From positions 568,600-606,658 of the forward strand of contig JAAVCC010000003.1 of NCBI GenBank assembly GCA_014802535.1: a stretch of 38,059 nt of DNA. Direction: 5' to 3'. Positions 8,239 through 15,552 of the stretch are shown one piece after another. The stretch is from Bacteroides sp. (GTDB lineage Bacteria; Bacteroidota; Bacteroidia; Bacteroidales; Muribaculaceae). The position numbers were made by a program, and so were the translations under genes. Position 1 is the stretch's first letter; each line of letters begins with the position of its first letter. Below the pieces are notes generated by a model. That model saw nothing but the letters and a program-made list of their open reading frames with translations, did no database searches and was not told where the DNA came from.

Positions 8239-8733
8239 ATGCGACGTTTTATAATCTCAATATTGCTATTTTTGCCAATAGTGGCTTGTGCTCAGCGATT
8301 TGCTGTCGTTGACCGTCAGGCGGTTCTTGAATCGTTAGACGAATATTTAACTGCCGAACGCACTCTGTTTGATCTCTCTCAGAAATATCATGCCGAGTAT
8401 GATCGTATGAGTGCCGATATTGACAAAAAGTTTGAGGACTATCAATCTCTTAACACGACTACCAACCCTCCACAAACAATACGTGAACGTCGTGTTCAGG
8501 AAATTCAGGAGATGCAAAAACGAGCCCAACAATTTCTTATCTCGGCTGAAGACGACTTGAAAACCCGTCGTGAAGATATGTTGCGCCCTATCAATGAAAA
8601 GGTAGATGCAGCAATCAAAGATGCCGGTATTGAAGGTGGATTTTCGTTTATTTTCCCGCTTGGAACGCCCCTTTTCTTCGGAATTGATGTAGAAGATATT
8701 ACTGAAAGTATCAAAGAAAAATTGACTCTATAA
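8239..8733 (+). CDS. OmpH/Skp family periplasmic chaperone, copy 3
   Basis: A 164-residue Skp-like protein counted from the ATG at 8239, which gives the signal peptide MRRFIISILLFLPIVACA. A longer frame exists from a TTG at 8200, but that codon overlaps the preceding hairpin and adds 13 residues before the signal, so I reject it. The body shows FAVVDRQAVLESLDEY, a charged coiled-coil arm (about residues 30-115) and the C-terminal GGFSFIFPLGTPLFFGIDVEDI strand region. AC-AQ at residues 17-20 resembles a weak lipobox, but ordinary signal peptidase cleavage seems more likely. It is flanked by hairpins on both sides. Confidence 0.88.
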   Translation: MRRFIISILLFLPIVACAQRFAVVDRQAVLESLDEYLTAERTLFDLSQKYHAEYDRMSADIDKKFEDYQSLNTTTNPPQTIRERRVQEIQEMQKRAQQFLISAEDDLKTRREDMLRPINEKVDAAIKDAGIEGGFSFIFPLGTPLFFGIDVEDITESIKEKLTL

Positions 8734-8756
8734 GTTTGAATTGAAAAAACGAGATT

Positions 8757-8795
8757 AAATCGCCGCTTGACAGCTCGTATGTCGAGCGGCGATTT
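8757..8795 (+). terminator. hairpin after ompH copy 3
   Basis: A 14-bp stem (8757-8770 with 8782-8795, one G-U pair, core AAATCGCCGC/GCGGCGATTT) closes an 11-nt loop, 23 bases after the ompH copy 3 stop. No long T-run follows, although the arm itself ends in ATTT. It also lies 22 bases before the ATG of the next gene, so it could act as an attenuator or mRNA stabiliser. Confidence 0.6.
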
Positions 8796-8817
8796 CGTGA
8801 AACACAAAAGTTTCATT

Positions 8818-9687
8818 ATGCGTTTAAAAATAAAGTATATATTCCCGCTTCTTCTCGCTGCCTTTTTCACAGCTTGCACAAATCAACAGTCGCGAGTAGA
8901 GGCGGGAATTCTTGTAAAGATAGGCGAAGACGCGTTAACAGTCGGCGAGCTGAAAAAAAATATTCCGGAAGGCGTGACTGGAACTGATAGCACTCGTATA
9001 GCCCGTGCATATATCCGGTCGTGGATTGATACACGATTGATGGCTGATTTTGCAGCAGAATCAATAGGTGACATGACTGAAATTGACCGCTTGACCGAGC
9101 AATATCGCAATCAGTTGATAGCGCAGGAATATCGTCGGAAAATTATTATGGCTGAGGCTTCAAAGTCGTTCTCGTTTGATTCGCTAAAACCGTTTTATGA
9201 CGAAAATTCAAAGTTGTTTCTTGCCCGACAGCCACTTGTGCGTGGAATTTATATTAAAATTCCAAGTGATGCGCCAAATCTTCAAACTATTAAAAAGCTC
9301 TATAAATCAAATCGAATTCAAGATATTGACCGGCTTGAAAAAGAGTGTTTTGATGCCTCTATAATTTATGATTATTTTGAGGATCGTTGGGTTGAACTTG
9401 AACAGGTTGAAACTCGCATACCGATTGATTTAAGTGAAAATCCCGATGCAATACTCAGAAAGAACAAAGACTTTGAAAGTGAAGCTGACGGCTTTGTTTA
9501 TCTGTTTCATGTAAGTGATTATGTTCCGACCGGTAATGTAATGCCGTTTGAGGCTGCTACTGAGCAAATTATGCAAGAACTCATATTCCGCCGTCAAACC
9601 GAACTTGATCGTCAAATGAGACGAGAGCTCCTGCTTGAAGCAAGTCAAAAAGGAAAGGTTGAAATATTCTGTGACTTAGATTCTTGA
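8818..9687 (+). CDS. SurA-like lipoprotein lacking a visible PPIase domain
   Basis: A 289-residue lipoprotein from the ATG at 8818 (MRLKIKYIFPLLLAAFFTAC, lipobox Cys20). A TTG at 8767 would extend it but lies within the preceding hairpin. After the lipobox, residues about 30-130 resemble the N-terminal helical chaperone module of SurA/PrsA (VKIGEDALTVGELKKNIPEG, then a long helical stretch with RSWIDTRLMADFAAES). The parvulin signature (gGdlG...F and GyHii) is absent. It is therefore probably a chaperone without isomerase activity, anchored to a periplasm-facing membrane. It precedes surA by 69 bases, and the two may work together on outer-membrane protein clients. The assignment rests on motif reading and context. 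Confidence 0.65.
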   Translation: MRLKIKYIFPLLLAAFFTACTNQQSRVEAGILVKIGEDALTVGELKKNIPEGVTGTDSTRIARAYIRSWIDTRLMADFAAESIGDMTEIDRLTEQYRNQLIAQEYRRKIIMAEASKSFSFDSLKPFYDENSKLFLARQPLVRGIYIKIPSDAPNLQTIKKLYKSNRIQDIDRLEKECFDASIIYDYFEDRWVELEQVETRIPIDLSENPDAILRKNKDFESEADGFVYLFHVSDYVPTGNVMPFEAATEQIMQELIFRRQTELDRQMRRELLLEASQKGKVEIFCDLDS

Positions 9688-9713
9688 TATTTAAAAAGAA
9701 AAACGTAAATTTG
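9684..9713 (+). promoter_or_regulatory. Bacteroidota-type promoter for surA
   Basis: CTTG ending at 9686, a 19-nt spacer and TAAATTTG at 9706-9713 match the TTTG/TAnnTTTG form. It lies 43 bases before the GTG start at 9757. The -33 part overlaps the last codon of the preceding gene. Confidence 0.5.
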
Positions 9714-9756
9714 TAGATTGATTTAATATAACGATAAAACCAACATTTCGATTATT

Positions 9757-11109
9757 GTGAAACTTAGAAGAATAATAACACTGATTTTGGCTGCGGTAGC
9801 CTATACCGGAGTTTCGGCTCAGAATAATGTTGCCGAAGAGGTTGCATGGACAATCGGCGATCAGCCAATCTATAAGTCAGAGATAGAAGAGGCTTATCAA
9901 CAGATGCTTTATGATCACATGACAATTAAGGGTGACCCTTATTGCTACGTGCCTGAACGTCTTGCGATTGATAAACTGTTTTTAAATCAAGCAGATATTG
10001 ACACGGTTGAAGTTCAGGCTGCAATGGTTGCCCAACAGGTTGACAGCTGGATTAACTATCTCATAACCAATCTTGGAACAAAGGAAAAAGTTGAAGAATA
10101 TTTTCGCAAGTCTATTCCCGAACTTCGCGAGTGGCGTACCGAAATGGTGACTAACCAGTCTCGTATAGATCAGGTTAAACACTCGATGGTGAAAAATGTG
10201 AAAGCAACACCGAGTGATGTTCGCAAATATTTTGAGACACTGCCTGCCGACAGTATTCCTATGATTCCGTTGCAGGTTGAAGTTCAGCTCATTTCGATTA
10301 ACCCGACGATTCCCCGTCAGGAGATTGAGGATGTCAAAGGTCGTTTGCGTGACTATACCGAACGTGTCAATAGCGGTCAGAGCGAGTTCTCAACTCTTGC
10401 TGCGTTATATTCTGAAGATCAGGCATCGAGTGTTCGTGGTGGCGAAATCGGATTTTTGGGACGTGGTCATCTCGAACCTGAATATGCGGCTGTCGCATTC
10501 AATTTGAATGACCCCAAGAAAGTGTCTAAAATCGTTGAAACTCAATATGGTTACCACATTATTCAGCTGATTGAGAAACGTGGAGACCGAATCAATACAC
10601 GTCATATTCTTCTTCGTCCGAGAGTTTCTCAAGAAGATTTAAAGGTTGCTTCGGCTCGTCTTGATTCTGTATCAAGCGATATCAAGAACGGCAAATTTAC
10701 ATTTGAAGACGCAACCCGTTTTATTTCACAGGACAAAGACACTCGTTTCAGCCGTGGACAAATGACTAATCAAGAGAATGGTACTACCAAATTTGAAATG
10801 TCACAGTTGCCTCCTGAAATTGCACGTGTTGTTTCACAAATGCAGCCCGGAGAGGTCTCAGGAGCGTTCACTATGATGGACCCAAAACGTAATCGCGAAA
10901 TGGTTGCTATCGTTAAGTTGACAAGCCGAATTGAAGCTCATAAGGCCAATCTTTCAGACGACTTCATCACAATTAAAGATATGTATGAAGCGAGTGCTCA
11001 AGAAAAAATAATTAAAGACTGGCTTAAAAGCAAGATTAAAACGACCTACGTCAAAATTGAAGATGGTTGGGCCGATTGCCAGTTTGAAAACGAAGGTTGG
11101 ATTCGCTGA
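9757..11109 (+). CDS. surA: SurA-type periplasmic peptidyl-prolyl isomerase/chaperone
   Basis: A 450-residue periplasmic chaperone that escorts unfolded outer-membrane proteins to BamA. It starts with GTG at 9757, directly giving the signal peptide MKLRRIITLILAAVAYTGVSA; no in-frame ATG before the hydrophobic core fits. Residues about 25-165 form the SurA N-terminal helical domain. A first parvulin domain (about 170-275) shows the hallmark SEDQASSVRGGEIGFLGRG, then YAAVAF and QYGYHIIQLIEKRGDRI. A second (about 280-390) begins TRHILLRP and has SRGQMTNQENG and QPGEVSGAF, with weaker signature residues, so it may be inactive. A C-terminal helix completes the SurA layout (E. coli SurA is 428 residues). 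It has its own candidate promoter at 9684. Confidence 0.88.
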   Translation: MKLRRIITLILAAVAYTGVSAQNNVAEEVAWTIGDQPIYKSEIEEAYQQMLYDHMTIKGDPYCYVPERLAIDKLFLNQADIDTVEVQAAMVAQQVDSWINYLITNLGTKEKVEEYFRKSIPELREWRTEMVTNQSRIDQVKHSMVKNVKATPSDVRKYFETLPADSIPMIPLQVEVQLISINPTIPRQEIEDVKGRLRDYTERVNSGQSEFSTLAALYSEDQASSVRGGEIGFLGRGHLEPEYAAVAFNLNDPKKVSKIVETQYGYHIIQLIEKRGDRINTRHILLRPRVSQEDLKVASARLDSVSSDIKNGKFTFEDATRFISQDKDTRFSRGQMTNQENGTTKFEMSQLPPEIARVVSQMQPGEVSGAFTMMDPKRNREMVAIVKLTSRIEAHKANLSDDFITIKDMYEASAQEKIIKDWLKSKIKTTYVKIEDGWADCQFENEGWIR

Positions 11110-11122
11110 TATAGTTTAGAAT

Positions 11123-13153
11123 ATGTCGTGTAAACAGCAGTGGCGCGCTTTTTGTAGTATCGGGAGATTAAAAAAAGCTATTCTTCCGACGCTGACTCTC
11201 GTTGTGCTGCTGTTGATGATTTTTGCACCGACTAAGGCTCAGATAAGGCAGCGCGATACGACTCCTATTGTTCCGACGGTTGCGACTGCCGACCGACATC
11301 AGCGTGACAAAGTCTTTCTTGAACGAGCCAATAGCTTGATTGCCCGCCCTGATGTCGAATTTCAGATATTGACCGGTGATGTAATGTTTAGAAAGGGCGA
11401 TATGCTGATGTATTGTGACAGTGCCCACCTCTATGAAAAGACCAATTCGATAGAGGCTTTCGGTAATGTCAGAATGGAGCAGGGTGACACCTTGTTTGTC
11501 TATGCCGATGAACTCATTTATACCGATTCGACCGAACTGGCTGTGTTGTATGGTAATAATGGACGCCTTGTTCGACTCATTAATCGCGATGTTGAACTTC
11601 AGACCAATCCATTCTACTATGATCTCGGTATCGATCTCGGATATTATGATAACTATGGAACGTTAACTGATGAGAAAAATAGGCTGTATTCTCGTTATGG
11701 AGAGTATGCTCCCGGAACTGCTGAAGCTTTGTTTCGTGAAAAAGTGTCGCTTCAATCTCGTAACGAGGGCGATACGTTGACAATCTTGACTGAGGAACTG
11801 TATTACAACACGAAAAATCATTTGGCTGAGATGGATGTTCCATCTATAATAATCAATCGAGACGGACGTATATTAACCGATAGCGCGACATATAACACTG
11901 AAACTTCTTATGCCGATTTGTTCAAACGTTCGATTGTTATTTCTTCGCAAAACACAACTTTGACGGGCGACTCATTGAAGTATGATAAAAATGCCGGATT
12001 TGGCGAGGCTTTTGGAAATGTGATAATGACCGATTCGGCTCATTCTATGATATTGTGTGGTGATTACGGGTTTTATAACGAATTGACCGACAGTGCATTT
12101 GTTACAGGTCGAGCATTGGCAAAAGAATATTCTCAGGGTGATACACTTTACCTTCATGCCGACACAATACGTACGTATGCTGTGATTATGCCTGAGTACG
12201 AAGTTGATTCGGTGATGATGCCTGCTGACACTACCCATTTGCTTGTGGCGGCACATAAAGCTCGTTTCTATCGCTCAGATATGCAGGGCTTGTGTGACTC
12301 GATGACCTTTGTGCAAACCGACTCGATGTTATATCTTGACATTCATCCGGTGGTTTGGAGCGATAACCGTCAGATTTTTGGAACGGCTATAGAGGTTCAT
12401 CTAAACGATTCGACTATCGATTATGCCAGGCTGCCCGATTTCGGATTTATGGCTGAGGAGATCGAGGAGGGATTCTTTCAACAGCTCACCGGAAGTGAGA
12501 TGACTGCATTTTTTGAAGATGGTCATCTTGCCCGACTTGAAGTGAGCGGTAATGTAGAAGCATTGTCGCTACCTCAGGAGGCTGATTCGACTTACAATAA
12601 ATTTGCTACACTCGAAAGTTCATTCCTGACTGCGTGGTTTAAAGGTAATATGCTTGAACGTATGAAAGCGTGGCCATCGACAACAAGTGTTATCACCCCA
12701 CTTTATCTTGCCAAACGTTCTCAGCTGTATTTATCCCAATTTAAATGGTACACCGATATGCGCCCTACCTCGCCGGAGGATGTATTTGACATTCCCGAGG
12801 CGATGATTGCGTTGATGGCTGAGCCGGTTGAGTCAAAAAAACGCAACTTGCGCGAAATGCTGTCGACAACCAAGCGACCTGCTGCAGTTGAGGCACCGAC
12901 CGGAGAGACTGAAGAAATGGCTGCTTCAGAAAATACAGTTGTTAATGACTCTAAAGAAGATGTTAATGATATTAACGACATTAAGGACGTTAAAGACCTT
13001 AAAGACTTTAAAGACGTTAAGGAAGAAGGCTCGAAAGATTTTAACGTTTCTGTAGAATCTAAAAAAGAAGAAACAAAAGACTTTAAAGAAGATCCTAAAG
13101 ACTCTAAAAAGTCGAAAGAGTCAGAAGAGTCTAAGTCTAAAGAAAAGAAATAA
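11123..13153 (+). CDS. OstA/LptA-like organic solvent tolerance protein with repetitive charged tail
   Basis: A 676-residue exported protein with an N-terminal hydrophobic signal or anchor at about residues 22-39 (LTLVVLLLMIFAPTKAQ). Residues about 55-560 contain repeated OstA beta-taco units, such as GDVMFRKGDMLMYCDSAHLY, EAFGNVRMEQGDTLF and YNTETSYADL. This fold in LptA and the LptD N-terminus bridges LPS across the periplasm. No LptD barrel follows, so it resembles a large soluble LptA-like bridge. The tail from about residue 590 is low-complexity Lys/Asp/Glu/Ser, including seven D-x-K/N triplets at 613-633, and is probably disordered. It begins 13 bases after surA and likely shares its transcript. 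The LPS role is inferred from the family. Confidence 0.8.
   Translation: MSCKQQWRAFCSIGRLKKAILPTLTLVVLLLMIFAPTKAQIRQRDTTPIVPTVATADRHQRDKVFLERANSLIARPDVEFQILTGDVMFRKGDMLMYCDSAHLYEKTNSIEAFGNVRMEQGDTLFVYADELIYTDSTELAVLYGNNGRLVRLINRDVELQTNPFYYDLGIDLGYYDNYGTLTDEKNRLYSRYGEYAPGTAEALFREKVSLQSRNEGDTLTILTEELYYNTKNHLAEMDVPSIIINRDGRILTDSATYNTETSYADLFKRSIVISSQNTTLTGDSLKYDKNAGFGEAFGNVIMTDSAHSMILCGDYGFYNELTDSAFVTGRALAKEYSQGDTLYLHADTIRTYAVIMPEYEVDSVMMPADTTHLLVAAHKARFYRSDMQGLCDSMTFVQTDSMLYLDIHPVVWSDNRQIFGTAIEVHLNDSTIDYARLPDFGFMAEEIEEGFFQQLTGSEMTAFFEDGHLARLEVSGNVEALSLPQEADSTYNKFATLESSFLTAWFKGNMLERMKAWPSTTSVITPLYLAKRSQLYLSQFKWYTDMRPTSPEDVFDIPEAMIALMAEPVESKKRNLREMLSTTKRPAAVEAPTGETEEMAASENTVVNDSKEDVNDINDIKDVKDLKDFKDVKEEGSKDFNVSVESKKEETKDFKEDPKDSKKSKESEESKSKEKK
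12959..13021 (+). repeat. 9-bp tandem repeat encoding Asp-x-Lys/Asn
   Basis: Seven consecutive 9-bp units of the form GAY-NTT-AAR/AAY encode DVN DIN DIK DVK DLK DFK DVK. The units vary at the middle codon, so this is a degenerate in-frame minisatellite. A further, more decayed Lys/Asp/Ser-rich stretch continues to the stop codon. Confidence 0.85.
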
Positions 13154-13188
13154 AGTAAAATATAATTAACCAAATAAACCATATAACC

Positions 13189-14481
13189 ATGAACAGTAAG
13201 CACTTAAACGACCTTATGTCGTTTCTTGATGACAGCCCTTGTAATTTTTATGCTGTCAAATCAATAAGCGAGCGTCTCGATAATGCCGGGTTTACACGCC
13301 TTGACCGTCGCGATGCATGGAATCTTGTTAAAGGTGGAAAATATTATACCACCCAGAACGATTCTTCTATTTTTGCATTTGTCGTTGGAGAAGGTCCGGT
13401 TGAAAAAGGATTCAAAATTATCGCAGCTCATAGCGATTCACCCGGATTCCGTATCAAACCTAATGCCGAAATGATATCTGATGGCAATATCCTCAAGTTG
13501 AATACTGAGGTTTATGGTGGTCCGATTCTTTATACTTGGTTTGATCGCCCGTTGTCGATTGCCGGACGTGTAATCTTGAAGTCAGATGATCCACTCAACC
13601 CAAAGACACGACTCGTTAAAATTGATCGTCCGATCTTGACAATACCTCACCTTGCCATTCACTTTAATCGTGCAGTAAATGAGGGTAATCCGTTGTCAAA
13701 GCAAAAAGACATGTTGCCTGTCATTGCCAAACTAAATGATATTGCCGAAAAAGATAACTTTGTTCTAAACCTTGTTGCCAAAGAACTTGGTGTAGATCCA
13801 AAAGAGATTATCGATTTTGATTTATCGCTTTTTGATACGACGAAAGCTTGCACCGTTGGCGCCGATAACGAGTTCTTGACATCTGGTCGTATTGATGACC
13901 TTGAAATGGCTCATGCGGCTGTTACATCGCTCATCGAATCAAAGCAGGGAGAGATGACACGTATTGCTGCAATCTTTGACAATGAAGAGACCGGCAGCGG
14001 TACAAAACAGGGCGCATGTTCCCCCGTGTTTACAAATATTTTGCGACGCATCAATGATTGTGTAGGTGGAACCGGTGAAACCTATCTTCGCGCTGTTGCA
14101 TCATCGTTTATGATTTCAGCCGATAATGCTCACGGTGTTCATCCCAACTATGTTGAGAAGCAAGACCCGACCAATCATCCCGTGCTTGGTGGCGGACCTG
14201 TTGTTAAAATTAACGCTAACTGTAAGTATATGACTGATGCTGAATCATCGGCAATATTTAAAACAATTTGTGAGCGAGCAGGTGTGCCATGTCAGTTCTT
14301 CGTTAATCATAGTGATGTAGCAGGCGGATCGACTCTTGGTAATAAATTGACTTCCCAAATTGAGATTCGTGGTGTGGATATGGGTGCCGCGCAATGGGCA
14401 ATGCATTCGGCCCGCGAGTGTGCATCTGTTGCCGATGTTGATTACACTATCGCCGCGTTTACTGAATTCTTTAATGTGTAA
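13189..14481 (+). CDS. M18 family aminopeptidase
   Basis: A 430-residue cytoplasmic di-zinc aminopeptidase of family M18, the aspartyl/leucyl aminopeptidase group that assembles into dodecameric tetrahedra and trims N-terminal residues from peptides. Metal and catalytic motifs are in place: AAHSDSPGFRIKP (His81), GRIDDLEMAHA (Asp near 236), DNEETGSGTKQGA (near 264-276, with Glu-Glu), DNAHGVHPNY (near 312) and HSDVAGGSTLGN (His near 374). The C-terminal His of IRGVDMGAAQWAMHSARE completes the zinc site. There is no signal peptide. The length fits the bacterial ApeB type. It follows the ostA-like gene by 35 bases and ends before a strong bidirectional terminator. Confidence 0.93.
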   Translation: MNSKHLNDLMSFLDDSPCNFYAVKSISERLDNAGFTRLDRRDAWNLVKGGKYYTTQNDSSIFAFVVGEGPVEKGFKIIAAHSDSPGFRIKPNAEMISDGNILKLNTEVYGGPILYTWFDRPLSIAGRVILKSDDPLNPKTRLVKIDRPILTIPHLAIHFNRAVNEGNPLSKQKDMLPVIAKLNDIAEKDNFVLNLVAKELGVDPKEIIDFDLSLFDTTKACTVGADNEFLTSGRIDDLEMAHAAVTSLIESKQGEMTRIAAIFDNEETGSGTKQGACSPVFTNILRRINDCVGGTGETYLRAVASSFMISADNAHGVHPNYVEKQDPTNHPVLGGGPVVKINANCKYMTDAESSAIFKTICERAGVPCQFFVNHSDVAGGSTLGNKLTSQIEIRGVDMGAAQWAMHSARECASVADVDYTIAAFTEFFNV

Positions 14482-14510
14482 TTCATAATTTTATATTATA
14501 ATGAATAATG

Positions 14511-14537
14511 AAAAGGGGCGCATCTTGCGCCCCTTTT
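14511..14537. terminator. bidirectional rho-independent terminator
   Basis: A perfect 12-bp stem (14511-14522 with 14526-14537, AAAAGGGGCGCA and its complement) with a TCT loop. It is flanked by A-run and T-run so it reads as a terminator in both directions. Adjacent ATTCAT/ATGAAT sequences can extend the stem with a bulge. It sits between the converging M18 peptidase and DUF4293 genes. Confidence 0.9.
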
Positions 14538-14563
14538 GCATTATGAATTTATAATTATGCATT

Positions 14564-14977
14564 TTAGCGGATGCGATCGCTGTCGCGAAGAATTTTTTGA
14601 TCGCTACTGATAGCGCGATAGGCTAATAGGGCAAAGATTAGGGCGCCCACAAGAAGTAGAGCTCCGTAACTCCATGAAACCAAGCCGGCTGAATTGGTCA
14701 TCATCAGTATGAAAATCGAAACGCCGAGTGCGACGATAAGAAACATCGAAATTAGAATGACTGTTTTTTGACGTTTCAGGTCTTTAAAAAGGAAGATTGA
14801 AATAAAAAGAAGAAGTGCAACAAGAATGCTGACAATGAGAATTACGGGATTGTCTTTGGGGTAGATATTGAGGATTTCTTCTTCAATTTTGACAGCATTG
14901 TAACTTGACACGCAGAAAAATCCGGCAAGGACTGTAGCAACCAACAGATAAATCGATTGTATGCGTTGAATCATCAT
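14564..14977 (-). CDS. DUF4293 family membrane protein
   Basis: A 137-residue integral membrane protein with four predicted membrane segments at about residues 8-25, 43-62, 72-92 and 98-117. The start MMIQRIQSIYLLVATVL is characteristic of DUF4293, a small Bacteroidota-specific family of unknown function. Either of the first two Met codons could be the start. The C-terminus is short and charged (DQKILRDSDRIR) and probably cytoplasmic. A TAACTTTG -7 element lies 32 bases upstream at 15009-15016 on the same strand, so it is probably transcribed alone. It ends at the shared terminator at 14511. Confidence 0.85.
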   Translation of the reverse strand: MMIQRIQSIYLLVATVLAGFFCVSSYNAVKIEEEILNIYPKDNPVILIVSILVALLLFISIFLFKDLKRQKTVILISMFLIVALGVSIFILMMTNSAGLVSWSYGALLLVGALIFALLAYRAISSDQKILRDSDRIR

Positions 14978-15008
14978 AAGCTTTTTATTTTTAAGGGTTA
15001 AACGTATG

Positions 15009-15016
15009 CAAAGTTA
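15009..15016 (-). promoter_or_regulatory. TAnnTTTG -7 element for the DUF4293 gene
   Basis: On the minus strand this reads TAACTTTG, 32 bases before the DUF4293 start. The expected -33 region falls in the T-tract of the neighbouring RNA gene and carries no TTTG. Readthrough of that terminator could also feed this gene. Confidence 0.5.
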
Positions 15017-15035
15017 ACTAATTATTATGATATAG

Positions 15036-15327
15036 AAAAAAATAAAGAGCTGTTGCGACTTGTTAAGAATCGAAACAGCTCTTTTATAGGGGCCACATCA
15101 AAGGACGCGATGAAACTCCGAATAGACAGGATTTGAGTTCCTGAAGCCCTTTGTAATCCGTCCGGGTTTACCCCTCCGTGAAGGAGGATGCCACTCTCAT
15201 AAGAGAGTCGAGGCCCGCCATTAGACAACAGGATTGTCTCGGTATTTCATAATAATTTGAAGAGTTTCCCAATCAACTTTGATGTGGTGTTTTTTCAATC
15301 AAGCAGGCTCTCTTGCCTTTGATTATA
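15036..15327 (-). ncRNA. structured non-coding RNA, possibly Bacteroidales 6S-type
   Basis: An independent leftward RNA gene of about 290 nt. On the minus strand a near-ideal promoter (TTTG, 20 nt, TAAATTTG at 15364-15333) precedes it, and a hairpin with a T7 tract (15082-15036) ends it. The ends pair in a long rod: 15277-15287 with 15093-15103 (11 bp, CCACATCAAAG type), an 8/8 internal loop, then 15262-15268 with 15112-15118 (7 bp). Inside are clear hairpins at 15193-15208 (CTCTC stem, 4-nt loop), 15173-15187 (CCTCC stem) and 15127-15143 (CAGGA stem). A closed rod with internal bubbles, promoter and terminator is how 6S RNA looks, and the Bacteroidales-1 motif has been proposed as the 6S of this order. 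I could not recall that consensus well enough to match it, and tmRNA, RNase P and SRP signatures are absent. The one open frame across it is not convincing as a gene. Confidence 0.7.
15044..15082 (-). terminator. terminator of the structured RNA
   Basis: On the minus strand a 14-bp stem with one mismatch (AAAGAGCTGTT core) and an 11-nt loop is followed by seven consecutive T residues at 15042-15036. This is a classical intrinsic terminator. Confidence 0.88.
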
Positions 15328-15332
15328 TAACG

Positions 15333-15364
15333 CAAATTTAAGACAAATAGTTTGTATGTGCAAA
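15333..15364 (-). promoter_or_regulatory. promoter of the structured RNA
   Basis: On the minus strand TTTG (15364-15361), exactly 20 nt, then TAAATTTG (15340-15333). This is the best match to the Bacteroidota consensus in the window, consistent with a highly expressed RNA. Confidence 0.75.
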
Positions 15365-15447
15365 TATTTTCAATCGTTCTGCAAAAAAAATGATGATTAA
15401 TGTAACTTTTTTTAATCGTTCAGCGTCTAAGAGATAAAACAATTTAA

Positions 15448-15461
15448 CTATAATGTTATAG
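15448..15461. promoter_or_regulatory. candidate operator of the ABC exporter operon
   Basis: Inverted repeat CTATAA-TG-TTATAG (6+2+6). It covers the expected -33 region of the -7 element at 15482-15489, so a bound repressor would block the promoter. The composition is AT-rich, so chance occurrence is possible. No regulator gene is adjacent. Confidence 0.35.
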
Positions 15462-15481
15462 CTTGAATAAGGTTATCTGTG

Positions 15482-15489
15482 TAACTTTG
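15482..15489 (+). promoter_or_regulatory. TAnnTTTG -7 element of the ABC exporter operon
   Basis: TAACTTTG lies 63 bases before the ATG at 15553. The nearest upstream TTG is 16 nt away, shorter than the usual 19-21. This may mean the promoter needs an activator or is weak. Confidence 0.55.
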
Positions 15490-15552
15490 TAGCCAATAGT
15501 TGTTTGACCAATAGAAATTTAAACATCATCACATTAAATATTCAGGTGATTT

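Noticed and set aside
11123..13153. Full LptD (OstA plus barrel)
   Set aside because: The OstA-like units run to about residue 560 and are followed by a charged tail; no C-terminal barrel strands or terminal aromatic residue are visible.
12721..13203. Minus-strand open frame of 160 codons rich in Ser and Leu
   Set aside because: It is the reverse image of the Lys/Asp repeat tail of the OstA-like gene; its repetitiveness comes from the 9-bp DNA repeat, and it has no plausible start context.
15025..15228. Minus-strand 67-codon frame across the structured RNA
   Set aside because: It ends in the terminator hairpin, uses an internal position of the RNA as start, and the pairing pattern explains the sequence better than a protein does.
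15373..15422. Repeated AATCGTTC motif upstream of the exporter
   Set aside because: Only two short copies with no regular spacing; not enough for a CRISPR, iteron or operator claim.
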